Source: Cherax quadricarinatus
Lineage: Eukaryota > Arthropoda > Malacostraca > Decapoda > Parastacidae
Reading direction: 5' to 3'
Length of the DNA: 64,000 nt
Assembly (NCBI RefSeq): GCF_038502225.1
Contig: NC_091357.1
Span: forward strand, 11,429,147-11,493,146
Each line of letters opens with the position of its first letter. Position 1 is the stretch's first letter. A program made the position numbers and the translations under genes. This document shows positions 1 to 10,539 of the stretch, piece after piece. The notes under the pieces were generated by a model that was given only the letters and a program-made list of their open reading frames with translations, was not told the origin of the DNA and searched no databases.

Positions 1-679
1 CTCTGTCGTCATCATTGCTCATAAACACCCTTACTTTATATTCCTTCCTCACTGACGGGCCCCACCTTTGACACACTCCCTTTAGCACTCCTCACAGTCC
101 TTTCTAACTCTCCTCTGTTATCCTCTCCACCCTTGCTACTCTGATTCTGCACTACCCCCTGACCTGCTGTTGCTGTATGACTCTCATGGGTCATACAGCA
201 TTGTACTACAAAATATAAATTTCCTCTTCCCACCTGCACTCACCCTTGTGTACTCACAAACTTCTGCCCCCACACACTAGCACTGCATTCTTAAATTTAT
301 CCCTAGTGCTTTCTTTGATTAACAATAATTAAATTTATCCCACTTAAGATGGGTTTAAAACTAAAGATTATATTATCCCACCTAGGTGTCAGTTCCAATT
401 TTATTCAAAATCATTATACACAAATGATTGTTTTAATAACAGTATCCAATTTTTCAAAACAAGACATGCCCAGTATTAGGATCTTTTATTGAAACATTGT
501 GCTAAGAATTCTAAAATATCCAAATACAGCATGTCATTTTTTTGTATTTCAGTATTTTGTACAATTTATCCAGTGTCCAGACTGATAACTGCTTCTACGA
601 AGTCCTTCCTATACAAGAGAAAAAGGTATTTATTGAAGTGGTATGAATAGTATACAATAAAAATATTTCTTTGAAAGCA
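1..679. other. No recognised feature
   Basis: AT-rich sequence with no convincing coding frame. I see no domain, repeat family or RNA gene in it. It ends where the RNase H-coding LINE fragment begins. Confidence 0.5.
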
Positions 680-1440
680 GATACTTATTCGTATTGCATC
701 TATGCCTGTGTCATCATTTGTGGTTGTCTCAGACTCCCTTAGTGCTCTACAGGCTATACGGAAATTTGATACACCTCACCCCCTAGGTCTCCATATCCAA
801 CTTTGGCTACGCCGTATCTCTACCAAGCATAAAGATATTGTTTTTTGTTGGGTCCCTGGTCATGTTGACATACAGGGCAATGAACAGGCAGACACTGCTG
901 GCAGTCAGCAGTACATGACCTACCAATTTCATATAGAGGTGTTCCATTTCCGGACTGTTTTGCTGTAATAGCTACCTACCTTCACACCCGTTGGCAACAA
1001 CGTTGGTCAATTCTTCTCGGTAGCAAACTTCATTCTATTAAACCGAGCATAGGTTACTGGCCGTCTTCTTGTCATCAGTGCCGAGGTTGGGAGACTACTC
1101 TCCCGCCTTCGCATTGGCCACACTCGTCTTACTCGTAGGTATCTCATGGAGAGGCGCCCTGTTCCTCTCTGTGAGCAGTGTCAAGTTCCAGTATCGATTA
1201 GCCACATTCTGTTTGACTGCCCTCTCTATCAACGAGCACACGGAATTTACCTCTGTCGTCGTCTCCGCTCTACTACTCTCTCTTTACCTTCCCTTCTTGC
1301 TGATGGACCCTCCTTTAATCCTGACTCTCTCATTGACTTCTTGACAACAACTGATTTACTCCACAAACTCTGATGATGATGATACCTTTCGCACTCCCCT
1401 CAGCCCTTTCTACGTCAATCTCTTGCTGCTCTCTACCCTT
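680..1440 (+). pseudogene. 3' part of I-like LINE ORF2 (RNase H and C-terminus), broken
   Basis: This is the 3' end of a family A element (see 1453-9160) in plus orientation. The RNase H motifs are visible: VSDSLSALQAI at about 727-760 and HVDIQGNEQADTA near 860-900, where H, D and the final D fit the RNase H active-site region. The frame breaks near 900, where the minus copy reads DTAARSAVHDL and this copy has lost bases. The rest runs in another frame and includes SHILFDCPLYQ and a C-terminal LTTTDLLHKL that ends near 1373. The 3' UTR follows and is interrupted at 1441 by the full-length minus-strand copy; it resumes at 9161. The element is 5' truncated and dead. Confidence 0.85.
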
Positions 1441-1452
1441 TCACCATCCACT
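1441..1452. repeat. Target-site duplication, left copy
   Basis: The 12 bases TCACCATCCACT recur exactly at 9161-9172, on the two sides of the minus-strand I-like LINE. In an uninterrupted relative (reverse complement of the 10790-10850 region) the motif occurs once at the same point of the 3' UTR. This fixes the ends of the inserted element. Confidence 0.9.
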
Positions 1453-1642
1453 ATTATTATTATAATCAAAAAGAAGCGCTAAGCCACAAGGGCTATACAG
1501 CGCTGCAGGGTAGGGAAGGAAGCGAGGGTATTGGATGGCAGAAGGGAGGAGGGATGATCAGTAGGTTACAGAAAACAGCGGGGCAGGGGATAGTACGGGG
1601 GTAGAGGGTAGCAAGAGATTGAAGTAGAAAGGGCTGAAGGTA

Positions 1643-3520
1643 TCAGAATTTGTGAAGTAAGTCAGTTGTTGTCAAAAAGTCAATGAGAGAGTCTGGATGA
1701 AAGGTGGGTCCATCAGCGAGAAGGGAAGGTAGAGAGAGCAGCAGAGCGAAGACGACGACGGAGGTAAATTCTGCGTGCTCATTGATAAAGTGGGCAGTCC
1801 AACAGAATGTGGCTGACTGATAATGGAACTTGGTAATTCTCACAGAGAGCAGCAGGGCGCCTCTCCATGAGATATCCATGAGTAAGACGAGTATGGCCAA
1901 TGCGAAGACGGGAGAGAGTAGTCTCCCAACCTCGACACTGGTGATAAGAAGACGGCCAGTAACCTATACTCGGTTTAATAGATTGAAGTTTGTTGCCGAG
2001 CATAGTAGACGAACGTTGTTGCCAACGGGTGTGAAGTTGGGAAGATATTGCAGCAAAATAGTCCGTAAATGGAATACCTCTACATGAAACTGGTAGGTCA
2101 TGTACTGCTGACCGCGCAGCAGTGTCTGCCTGTTCATTGCCCTGTACGTCAACATGACCAGGGACCCAACAAAAAACAATATCTTTATGCTTGGTAAAGA
2201 TGCGGCGTAGCCAAAGTTGGATACGGAGGACTAAGGGGTGAGGTGTATCAAATTTCTGTATAGCCTGTAAAGCACTAAGGGAGTCTGAGACAACCACAAA
2301 TGATGACACAGGCATAGATGCAATACGGATAAGTGCTGTAAGGATGGCATACAATTCAGCAGTAAAAATACTAGCTGAAGATAGTAAATGCCCTTGTACG
2401 ACGCTGTCCGGAAACACTGCTGCGAATCCTACGCCGTCAGAAGACTTAGAGCCATCTGTGTACACAGCAATGGCATGAGAATGAGAGTGAAAGTGGTCAA
2501 GAAAAAGAGAGCGGGAAGCGACCGTAGACAGTTGGGCTTTCGAGCAAGGGAGAGAGAAAGAACAGACTCGAACAGCTGGAACTTCCCAGGGGGGTAGGGA
2601 AAAGTGAGATGCTACATGTACATAGAAAGGTGGTAATTGAAGAGAAGACAAGAGTGAATGAAGGCGAAGAGTGAAGGGACGGAGTAAACAGGGGCGGCGA
2701 ACAAATAAAGAATGTCTACTAATATCAGTGACCATTCTATAAATGGAAGGATTGCGGAGATCATGAGAGCGTACATAGTAGCGAAGGCAATGGGCATCAC
2801 GGCGATCGGATAAGGATGGAACGTTCGCTTCTGCATAGAGGCTCTCGACTGGGGAAGAGCGAAAAGCGCCAAGGCATAAACGTAATCCTTGGTGATGAAT
2901 GGGGTTAAGGCTAGAGAGAGTAGCAGGAGATGCCGCTGAATAGATCTGGTCACCATAATCAAGTTTCGATAAAATAAGGGTGGAATGTAGGCGAAGGAGG
3001 GTTCGACGATCAGCTCCCCATGAAAGATGAGCAAGGGTTTTAAGAAGATTCAGCCGGCTGTGACAAGTTGCCTTCAGAGAGGTAATGTGAGGTTTCCAGG
3101 ACAAACTACGATCAAAGAGGAGGCCCAGAAACTTGACTGTATCACATTCAGGGATACGGGAGCCATAGAGGTACAAAGGATGATCGGAGATGACAGAGCG
3201 TCTAGTGAAAGTAATTTGGTGGGTTTTAGTGCTGGAAAATTTAAACCCACGTGTGGTGGCCCAATTGGAAACACGGTCGACTGCATGCTGGAGAGAAACT
3301 GTAATAAGGTGACAGTCAGCGCCTGCACAGGCAATAGCGAAGTCATCAACATAGTGATGACCAAATATTTGATGGAAGACTAGAGGCCAAATCATTAATA
3401 GCAAGGAGAAAAAGTGTTGTGCTCAGAACACATCCCTGGGGGACACCTTCAGCTTGGATAAAGTCCGGGGAGAGCACATTATTAACCCGAACACGGAAAT
3501 GCCTGTCAGTTAAAAAGTTC
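1643..3520 (-). pseudogene. LINE ORF2, C-terminal half of reverse transcriptase and RNase H
   Basis: Second half of ORF2. The start encodes RT motif B (EGVPQGCVLSTTLF, near 3450-3410) and motif C with the catalytic YVDDFAIAC near 3345. Thumb sequence follows with SWKPHITSLKATCHSRLNLL and LSKLDYGDQIYSAAS. RNase H occupies about 2460-2090: AVYTDGSKSSDGVGFAAV, FTAELYAILTAL, VVSDSLSALQAI and GHVDVQGNEQADTAA give the D-E-D-D order of type I RNase H. A long open stretch runs from 3404 to 1779 (541 codons), with a frameshift near 1800 before the end LTTTDLLHKF at 1643. The domain order supports the I clade. Confidence 0.88.
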
Positions 3521-4596
3521 TTAACCCTTTGAGGGTTTTCGTCGTACTAGTACGTCTTACGCGTGGGGGTTTTTGACGTACTAGTACTCATAAATTCTAG
3601 CGGCCTCAAACCTAGTGGGAGGAAGCTGGTAGGCCTTCATATGAAAGAATGGGTCTGTGGTCAGTGTGCACAGTCTAAAAAAAATCCTGCAGCACACAGT
3701 GCATAATGAGAAAAAAAAACTTTGACCATTTTTTTTTAATAAATCAGCGACTTTGCAGTGTATTTTCGTATGGTATTTATTGTTGTATTCTAGTTTTCTT
3801 GGTCTCGTTTTATAGAATGGAAGACATATTACAAAAATTGAGATGATTTTGACTGGTTTTACAAAGAAAGGTGCCTTGAAATTGAGCTCAAAATAGCAGA
3901 AATGTTCGATTTTTACCAAACTTCAAAAGTAAACAAATCGTGCCAAGCGTGCAATACACGTCAACTGGTGAGTCTAATATTCTTTCACAAGTGAACCAAT
4001 AATATTTATACCATTTTTTACACTAATGCAGTAGTCTGCATAACAGTAAATCTTATATTTTTTGTGAAAATAAAAATTCAAAGTGGAAAGCAAAAGAATA
4101 TAAGAGGGGCTATGAGACATGACTAATGACTAGAGGAAATGTCATTTTAGTGCCAGGAATGTCTTTCTTGTTTATTCTGGACCCTATTCGGAAATTGGCA
4201 TCTTTTGAAATTTGTGAAATTGGCAAAATTGCTAAATTCTGACCACTGGACTGGATAGTTAAATTTCATAAATGAGTGGTTTCTTGCACCCATTCGATAG
4301 AAAAAATGTAGTTCTAGCAAAATATTCATGTTTTTTGTCGACTAGTACAGTGAAATTGGCCGAAAATGGGGCTCAAAGTGTGCAAAATCGCCGATGCGTA
4401 AACATCGCCGAGACCGCTAACTTTGCGAGAGCATAATTCCGTAAGTTTTCTATCAAATTTCAAACTTTTGGTGTCTTTATGATCGGGAAAAGATTCTCTA
4501 TCTTTTCATAAGAGAAAATAATTTTTTTTTTTTTTTAAATTTGGCCGACCCTGAGAACGAGTTTCGGAGAGGGCCTGTCGACCCTCAAAGGGTTAA
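3521..4596. mobile_element. Non-autonomous TTAA-target (piggyBac-like) DNA transposon
   Basis: The element lies between TTAA at 3521-3524 and TTAA at 4593-4596. Its ends are inverted repeats CCCTTTGAGGGT and ACCCTCAAAGGG, and the first bases CCCT and the TTAA duplication are those of piggyBac-type elements. Removing the insert restores the reverse transcriptase of the host LINE, whose palm continues directly from AHSLGLRGNLPSFL to NFLTDRHFRVRVN. The inner ends hold a palindromic GTACTAGTAC motif, repeated. There is no transposase frame, so it is a MITE-like passenger of about 1.07 kb. A relative is at 26746-28538. Confidence 0.85.
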
Positions 4597-5639
4597 GGAA
4601 GGATGGTAGATTGCCTCGAAGGCCTAAGGAGTGGGCTTGGGCTAAAATATTATACCTCCAAGTTGTGTCATATGCCTTCTCAAGGTCAAAAAATATGGCA
4701 ATAACTGAGTGGTTATTCGCAAAGGCATTACGAACATACGTATCCAAGCGTAGTAAGGGGTCTATGGTAGAACGTCCCTTACGAAAGCCATATTGATGAG
4801 TGGAGAGACTGTTGTGTGTCTCTAAATACCACACTAAACGTCTATTTACTAGGCGTTCCATCACTTTGCAATGGGACGATAGTGGGAGGTTTCATGTCCC
4901 GTAGTGCCTGGTTTGCGGAAAGGGAGAACAAGGGCGGATTTCCACAGCTGTGGAAGAACTCCTTGTGACCAAATAAGATTGTAAAGGCGTAATAGGACTG
5001 CAAGGGCTGACTGATGTAAATGTTGTAGCATACGAATATGAATGTCGTCGGGCCCAGCTGCCGATGATGGCAAGCTGAGAGTGTTGCCTCCAGTTCTTGA
5101 AGTGTAAAAGGCACATTATACTGTTCTTCTCTGAGAGAAGAAAAGTCCAAGGGTGCTAACTCTCTGGCAGACTTTGAGGAAAGAAATGAGGGGCATAGAT
5201 GGAGTCCCTGAGAAATGCGGACCAGATGATTGGCAATTTCATTGGCAACATCTAGTGGGTTTGCTATATCAACACCGGCAACCCGCAGAACAGGAGCCGG
5301 GTCAGGAGAATATTTACCACTCAGTTTTCGTACTTTTTTCCAGACTGCACTCATAGAGGAAGCAGAGGTGATGGTGGAGACATAATCTCACCAGCAAGTG
5401 CATTTAGCGTCATGGATGACACGGCGAGCGATCGCACGCTTCTGCTTAAAATCAACAAGTCTCTCTGTGGTTCTATTGTACCGGTACCTGCCCCATGCAG
5501 CGCGTTTCAAACGTACTGCACGAGCACAAGAAGGAGACCACCAAGGCACGCATTTCTGAGAATGCCTGCCCGAAGTTTGGGGTATAGAATGAGAAGCTTC
5601 GGTTAAAACGGAGGACGAGAAGAGGTGTAAAAGTTCATC
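4597..5639 (-). pseudogene. LINE ORF2, linker and N-terminal half of reverse transcriptase
   Basis: Continuation of ORF2 of the family A element. Visible in order are a basic linker (SAVWKKVRKLSGKYSPDPAP, near 5354-5290), the RT entry region (FTLQELEATLSACH and GPDDIHIRMLQHLHQSA), the fingers motif with HYRPIA near 4870, the motif STHQYGFRKGRSTID and motif A with the first catalytic Asp (IFFDLEKAYDTTW) near 4690. Several frameshifts separate these blocks. The coding sequence is cut at 4596 by a TTAA-target transposon and resumes at 3520. Confidence 0.85.
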
Positions 5640-6463
5640 GATGGAGGACGAAGAAGGAACCTCTCTAAAAACAGTTAGGTGTGAGTAAAGGTTCCAATTT
5701 GCCTGATCAAATTGCCAGCGTGGGATGCGAAGAGGTGGTGAATATGAAGGGGAAGTAAGAATGATTGGGAAATGATCGCTGTTATGTAAGTCCGGAAGAA
5801 CAGACCAAGTGAAGTCTAATTTGGCGGAGGAAGAGCAGACTGAGTGATCGATGCAAGAGAGAGTGCGAGTCCGAGGATCAAAATGGGTGTGAGTACCTGT
5901 ATTTAAAACATGGCCATCCAGCGAAATATTGCAGATCTATCGCCGAATGCCCAGTCTGTGGTGCCGATGACCATTCTAATATGGTGGGTGGCAAGAAAAG
6001 CCTCTAACTGAATGCCACGGGAATCACAGTGAGACCCCCCCCCAGAGGAAATGGTGGGCATTAAAATCACCAAGTAACAAAATCGGTGGTGGTAATGACG
6101 GAACAGGAAAGGCAATATCCGGAATAGATAATGCCCGAGGAGAGAGATATAAAGAACAGAGCGTATACCACCTATGCAAGTGGATACGGGCTGCTGTGTA
6201 ATGCAGCGAAGTATGAACAAATAGCTGATGGTACGGAATATCAGTGCGTAGAAGAAGGGCACTTTCATTAAAGGTCCCATCAGGAAAAAGATCTGAAGAA
6301 TACAATAAATTATAGCTTGAGATGGGAGAGATAACAGCAGAGTGTAATTTTGGTTCCTGTAAGCAAACACCAACAGGGGAAAACTGGGAGAGTAACATCT
6401 GAAGCTCACCTGATTACCCCTGAGGCCGTGTATATTCCACTGTAAATAGGCCATGATTGGCAA
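5640..6463 (-). pseudogene. LINE ORF2, AP-endonuclease domain, frameshifted
   Basis: The domain nicks the target DNA to prime reverse transcription. It starts MPIMAYLQWNIHGLRGN, where WNIHGLRGN is the usual first motif. A frameshift near 6400 moves the reading to another frame containing VGVCLQEPKL, LYLSP and LLGDFNAHH (catalytic E, and the DxN motif). After SRGIQLEAFLATH the domain is interrupted by a 73-bp inverted copy of the ORF1 zinc-knuckle region (5911-5983). It continues with LNTGTHTHFDPRTRTLSCIDHS, which contains the terminal S-D-H type motif. Two lesions mean this copy cannot make a working endonuclease. Confidence 0.82.
5911..5983 (+). repeat. 73-bp inverted copy of ORF1 zinc-knuckle sequence inside the endonuclease
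   Basis: The plus strand here reads GHPAKYCRSIAECPVCG, part of the ORF1 knuckles that are encoded on the minus strand at 7447-7519. The two stretches are reverse complements with one mismatch that I can see. The surrounding sequence is ORF2 endonuclease on the minus strand, so a piece of ORF1 was copied in backwards. Confidence 0.9.
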
Positions 6464-6498
6464 TGATAAAGATACCTGAAATCCGCAGGTAAGGGTTC

Positions 6499-8349
6499 CT
6501 ACGGACTAGAGGGGTTAGAAAAGTCCACATGCGGAGGCAGTGGAAAACGTTCAAGCAGCGAAGGAACGGTGCACTGTGAAGTAAGGAGTTGCGCAGATGG
6601 AGTAGAGGAGAGAGAAGGAGCGGAGGGTGGATCAGTGTCCATTGATGGTTTGGTCTCTGCAATATATTCAGAGATTGCTTCAAGTGTTTCAGAATTCAGA
6701 GACGTCGTATGGGAGACAATATTGGAAATGGTAGGGGGAGGATGAGTAAAGATTGGAACTGTAATGGACTGTACCAAGGTAGGGGGGGGGGGCGAAAGGG
6801 TGGAGGGAACTGGAGAAGTGTGGAAGGGGATAGAAGAGGCAGAAACCTGGGAGGTGGCAGAAGAGGAAGAAACTTGGGAGAGAACAGGGGAGGAAGGTAC
6901 AGTACGAGGAGGAGGGTGAACCTCTACACTTGTAACAGAGCCAGTGAGAGGGGGAGAACCAGGTACAGAGACAGGGAAGGGAAAATGAGGAGGTGGAAGA
7001 TGGGTAGGAGGTGTTAACTGACCTTTTTTTGACTTTTGAGAAGTAGAGGGACAATTGGGAGGAGGTGTCATACGAGATCTCGTCGCTACTGAGGCTTGTG
7101 AGAGAGAACACGAAGAAGCGAGATCAGACTGAGATGTTGAAGTAGGGACGTCTGAACCGAGGACAGCAAAAGAATTAGCTACAGGAGTGACTATGGGAGA
7201 GGTAACCACAGAGGTGGATGCAGAAGATGGGATACCAGAAGTGGGGGGACGTTTTGAAACACGGGAATAAGAAACATGAGGTAGTCTCTCTTGGAGGCGG
7301 AGATGAGAAACTGCCATGGCATAAGGGAGACCTTCTGCCTCTTTGAGGTAACGGATTTCCCGCTCGTTTAAGTAGACTTGACAACGGCGAGAGTACGAAG
7401 GGTGAGCCTCATGACAATTAAGGCAAGAGGGAGGTTGATTGCAAGACATATTAGAATGGTCATCGGCACCACAGACTGGGCATTCGGCGATAGATCTGCA
7501 ATATTTTGCTGGATGGCCAAATCGCCAGCAATTTCTACACTGTTGCGGTGTAGGGATCACCTTTCGAACTTGTAACCGATGTCCTGCTACATAAACTGAG
7601 GATGGGAGTTCACGGCTGTCAAAAGTTAAACGAGCCACATTGCTAGGGTATCGTCTATGACCGCGGGCAGGAAGAACGTACGTGTCTACCTTGAGGATTG
7701 GGAGATCTTGGAGTTCCAGCTGTTCAAGAATGTCAGTGCCACATGTCTGGAAATTTTGTTGAACTATGGTATGGGGCAGAATGACGGTACCACTACAAGA
7801 ATTGAGGGAATGATGCTTTTCAATAGTTACAGGAACAGTATCGATATGGGAAAGACGAGAAAGCTCATGAGCCTGGGTAGCATTCTGTACGGTGACGATG
7901 CGCATACCGCTCTTAAGAGCATGAAAAGAAATATCTTTACCAACATGGCGTAGGAGTGCCTTGCCAATACTGTGGTCAAAAAGATAGGCAGTAGAGGAAG
8001 TCGGTCGTAAAGTGAAGAATTTAGTCCATTGTGCAGTCTGAAACTGAGCGTGGAAAGGTAGTGAAGGACGTGTCGATCTTTTCTGAGAAGAACGAGAAGG
8101 TGGAGAAGTATCATCAGCAGGTAATTGTCGTTGGCGTTTAGGCGTGGGACCAGAGTTGGTCCGACATGGAACGGGCCGGCGATTCGAAAATTGCCGCACC
8201 GTAGAGGGAGAGGACGGAAACATAGTCAGAGGAGAGCGAAGGTCAGATAAATCGAAGGAGTCAGTTGAGGCCTCAGTACCTGAAGCGGGTGAGGAAATAG
8301 CACCGGCAAGAGGTACAGAGGCATGAGGAGTGTCCGAAGAGTGGTCCAA
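6499..8349 (-). CDS. LINE ORF1: Gag-like nucleic-acid-binding protein with three zinc knuckles
   Basis: Intact frame of 616 residues starting MDHSSDTPHASV. It is the ORF1 protein of the family A retrotransposon, which in such elements binds the element RNA to form the transposition particle. The N-terminal 90 residues are Ser/Pro/Arg-rich and probably disordered. A central globular part (about 100-250) precedes three knuckles in a row near residues 268-325: CRNCWRFGHPAKYC, CPVCGADDHSNMSC and CLNCHEAHPSYSRRC, i.e. CX2CX4HX4C twice and CX2CX3HX6C. The last 250 residues are low-complexity Pro/Ser/Thr. It is followed after 35 bases by ORF2. The knuckle spacing is typical of the I and jockey groups. 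It is a transposon gene, not a host gene. The long open frame suggests a fairly recent insertion. Confidence 0.9.
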   Translation of the reverse strand: MDHSSDTPHASVPLAGAISSPASGTEASTDSFDLSDLRSPLTMFPSSPSTVRQFSNRRPVPCRTNSGPTPKRQRQLPADDTSPPSRSSQKRSTRPSLPFHAQFQTAQWTKFFTLRPTSSTAYLFDHSIGKALLRHVGKDISFHALKSGMRIVTVQNATQAHELSRLSHIDTVPVTIEKHHSLNSCSGTVILPHTIVQQNFQTCGTDILEQLELQDLPILKVDTYVLPARGHRRYPSNVARLTFDSRELPSSVYVAGHRLQVRKVIPTPQQCRNCWRFGHPAKYCRSIAECPVCGADDHSNMSCNQPPSCLNCHEAHPSYSRRCQVYLNEREIRYLKEAEGLPYAMAVSHLRLQERLPHVSYSRVSKRPPTSGIPSSASTSVVTSPIVTPVANSFAVLGSDVPTSTSQSDLASSCSLSQASVATRSRMTPPPNCPSTSQKSKKGQLTPPTHLPPPHFPFPVSVPGSPPLTGSVTSVEVHPPPRTVPSSPVLSQVSSSSATSQVSASSIPFHTSPVPSTLSPPPPTLVQSITVPIFTHPPPTISNIVSHTTSLNSETLEAISEYIAETKPSMDTDPPSAPSLSSTPSAQLLTSQCTVPSLLERFPLPPHVDFSNPSSP

Positions 8350-9160
8350 AGACGAGGCGGGGTCAGAACAGGGTGCGGTATCAAGAAGGGGCCCGGGGGT
8401 AGCAGGTTCATGGACTAGGGCTGCTATGGTTAGGTTACTTCTTTCTTTTTGTTTTTAAGAAAAAAAAAGAAAGAAAAAAAGAAAAAGAATAAAAAAAGGG
8501 GGGACCGGGGAGGGATAGTTCCTAGGAGGAATGAAAGGGCCAGAAATCTCCCTCCGCGCCCAAGAGGACCTCAGCACCGCAAGTAGCGCAGATGCAGCAT
8601 GGAACCCGTGCCATACCCTACCCATCATGCCAGTAAACCGGCAATCCGGGATAGCAACCTCACATCTGCCGAGCTACCTCGGTGGACAAAAGAGAGGGCG
8701 GCTGGAAATCCGCCACAAAGCATACCTCCTTCGGCCACCACCCCCGGAATCCGAAAGGTGGCTTCCAGAGATACACCCGTCGCCCGAGAGACACCCAAAG
8801 CCACCCTCCGGGATACCGGAGAGGGATCAGGACATCCCCAGGCAATCCAGATTCCACGGCAAACTACGCCACCGCCAAGAACTTCAACGGAATGGGATGG
8901 ACCCCGGTAGCCTTTCCCCTACCTAGGAACTAGCGTGCCTGTTGGGAAAAAAAAAAAAAAAAAAAACCAAAGGCCAAAAAGGAAGGGCAAAAGGGAGGGG
9001 TGGGGAGGAGGAGGAGGAGGAGGAAAGGAAAAAGGGGATGGGATAGGGAACGGGGGATTGGGGGGTATTTAGGTTCGGTCTGAGGAAGTAGACCGACAGC
9101 GTCTAATTCCTCAGACCAAGAGCCTCTTCACCACGCCAAGGAGCCCCCCCCTTGAAGAGG
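8350..9160 (-). other. 5' UTR of the family A LINE
   Basis: About 0.8 kb between the 5' target-site duplication and the ORF1 start codon. It contains poly-purine/poly-A runs near 8457-8510 and 8946-8966, a GGA microsatellite near 9006-9025 and a short inverted repeat around 9075-9118 (GGTCTGAGGAA facing TTCCTCAGACC) that could form a hairpin. Elements of this kind carry an internal promoter in the 5' UTR; no specific promoter motif is claimed. Long frames seen here have no recognised domain and I do not call them genes. Confidence 0.6.
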
Positions 9161-9299
9161 TCACCATCCACTGCCCTGCTGTTCTTCGTAACCTATTACT
9201 CCTCCATCTCCCTTTTGCCACCTGATACCCTCGCTTCCTTCCTGCCCTGCAGCGCTGTATAGCCCTTGTGGTTTAGCGCTTCTTTTTTATTATAATAAT
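9161..9299 (+). mobile_element. Remainder of the interrupted plus-strand family A 3' UTR
   Basis: Begins with the right copy of the 12-bp duplication (9161-9172) and continues exactly where 1452 stopped when compared with the related copy at 10681-10850. It ends CTTGTGGTTTAGCGCTTCTT and a short TATAATAAT tail. Together with 680-1440 it forms one 5'-truncated plus-strand LINE. Confidence 0.88.
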
Positions 9300-9479
9300 G
9301 AACAGCAGATGTAATAAAGGTAATAATTAAATTCTTTAATTTAACAGAAATTTCACCCATATCATTTCACCTTCCTTGGATTAAACCTAAATACCTCCCA
9401 TTTCCCCAGGCACTACTTGACCCCTATTCGTTGTATGAATGTAATAATTTAAATGTCTTGGTTGAGACCTTAGCTCCAA

Positions 9480-9965
9480 GGCTGAGAAATATATTTATGG
9501 GGAAATGCTAAACCCATAGGGGTCAAAAAGTCAAAACAATGAGGAACAGTATCAATGTACACCCAATAGGGGTGCACAGCTGTCTGGAGAATAGAGGGCA
9601 ATCAGGTTCAATCCAAGGAACCCCTCAAGGAAGGTTCTTCGATGCTGGTGAGGGGCTTTTGATCTAGGGAATTGGATCTGTGCTCCAGTTCCCTGAATTA
9701 AGCCTGAATATCTTCCACATCCCCCCCCCAGTATTGTATAATCCTATGGGTTTAGCACTTCCCCCTTGATTGTTGGTCTGATTGCTACATAAATTACATT
9801 CTATTAAACCAAGATCCTTGATGTTGGTGAGGGGCTCTTGATTTAGGGAATTGGATCTGTGCTCCAGTTCCCCGAATTAAGCCTGAATGCCTTCCACATC
9901 CCCCCCCACAGGCGCTGTATAATCCTCCAGGTTTAGCGCTTCCCCCTTGATTATAATAATAATAA
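9480..9965. repeat. Copies of a short interspersed repeat (family K)
   Basis: At least three partial copies lie here. They share strings such as AAACCCATAGGGGTC (plus) and GAGGGGCTCTTGATTTAGGG / GGAATTGGATCTGTGCTCCA, followed by a GCGCTGTATAATCC-TTTAGCGCTT end. Direct copies begin near 9640 and 9826 and are about 130 bp each. Relatives occur at 10540, 12148, 57765 and 58572. I see no tRNA-like promoter boxes with certainty, so I call it only an interspersed repeat. Confidence 0.65.
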
Positions 9966-10370
9966 TATTAAACCAAGAAGTATAAATAGGTTTCTGGCTG
10001 CCATCTTATGTCGAGGTTGGGGGACTGCTCTCTCCAGTCTGCATTGGCCACACTCGTCTTATGGGTACCTGATGGAGAGGTGCCCTGTTCCAGTTTGTTA
10101 AGCCAGATTCTTTTGGACTGCCCACTCTGTCAATGAGCATGCAGAATTTACCTCCATCACCACCACTCCACTGCTCTTACTTTACCTTCCCTTCTTCCTG
10201 ATGGACCCACCTGTAATCCACTCTCTCGTTGACTTTTTGACAGTAACTAATTTACTGCACCAACTCAGATGATTATGCCTCTAGCATGCCTCACATCTCT
10301 TTTCTACCTCAATCTCTTACTACCCTCTACCCCCCTCCCTGTGGCTTAGCACTTCTTTTTGATAATAATC
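9966..10370 (+). pseudogene. Diverged 3' fragment of family A LINE
   Basis: Translates in pieces to the C-terminal part of ORF2 (GRGWGTALS-like and LEWMTCPAH-type remnants) and aligns by eye with 1075-1440: CGAGGTTGGG, CATTGGCCACACTCGTCTTA, CTGATGGACCCACCT. It ends with GTGGCTTAGCACTTCTTTTT and a TAA-like tail. Much more diverged than the other copies, so an older insertion. A further short tail of similar type follows at 10372-10470. Confidence 0.75.
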
Positions 10371-10539
10371 TACAAGCCCCCACTGCACTATGAACTAATA
10401 ATCCCTCCCCCTCTTGCTACCCAATACCCCTGCCCTACATGACCCTTATAGGTTTAGCACTTATAATAATCAATCCAAGGAAAGAGAAGAAGTACAATTC
10501 CTAAGTTCAAGAACCCCTGGGAAAACTTACTTTCCTCTT

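Larger units (their letters stand above)
1453..9160 (-). mobile_element. Full-length I-clade-like non-LTR retrotransposon (family A), with nested insertion
   Basis: Read on the minus strand the order is a GC-rich 5' UTR (9160-8350), ORF1 with zinc knuckles (8349-6499), ORF2 with AP endonuclease (from 6463), reverse transcriptase and RNase H (to about 1643), then a 3' UTR ending in short TAA-type repeats at 1453. The flanking 12-bp direct repeat marks a target-primed insertion. An EN-RT-RNase H order, a TAA tail and a 10-14 bp duplication fit the I clade. Subtracting the TTAA element at 3521-4592, the native length is about 6.6 kb. ORF1 is intact but ORF2 has frameshifts, an insertion and an inverted ORF1 piece, so the copy cannot move by itself. 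The exact clade (I, Nimb or a relative) needs a tree. Confidence 0.88.

Noticed and set aside
8531..8933. Three overlapping open frames of 83-131 codons on the plus strand
   Set aside because: They lie in the GC-rich 5' UTR of a minus-strand LINE bounded by its target-site duplication and show no domain.
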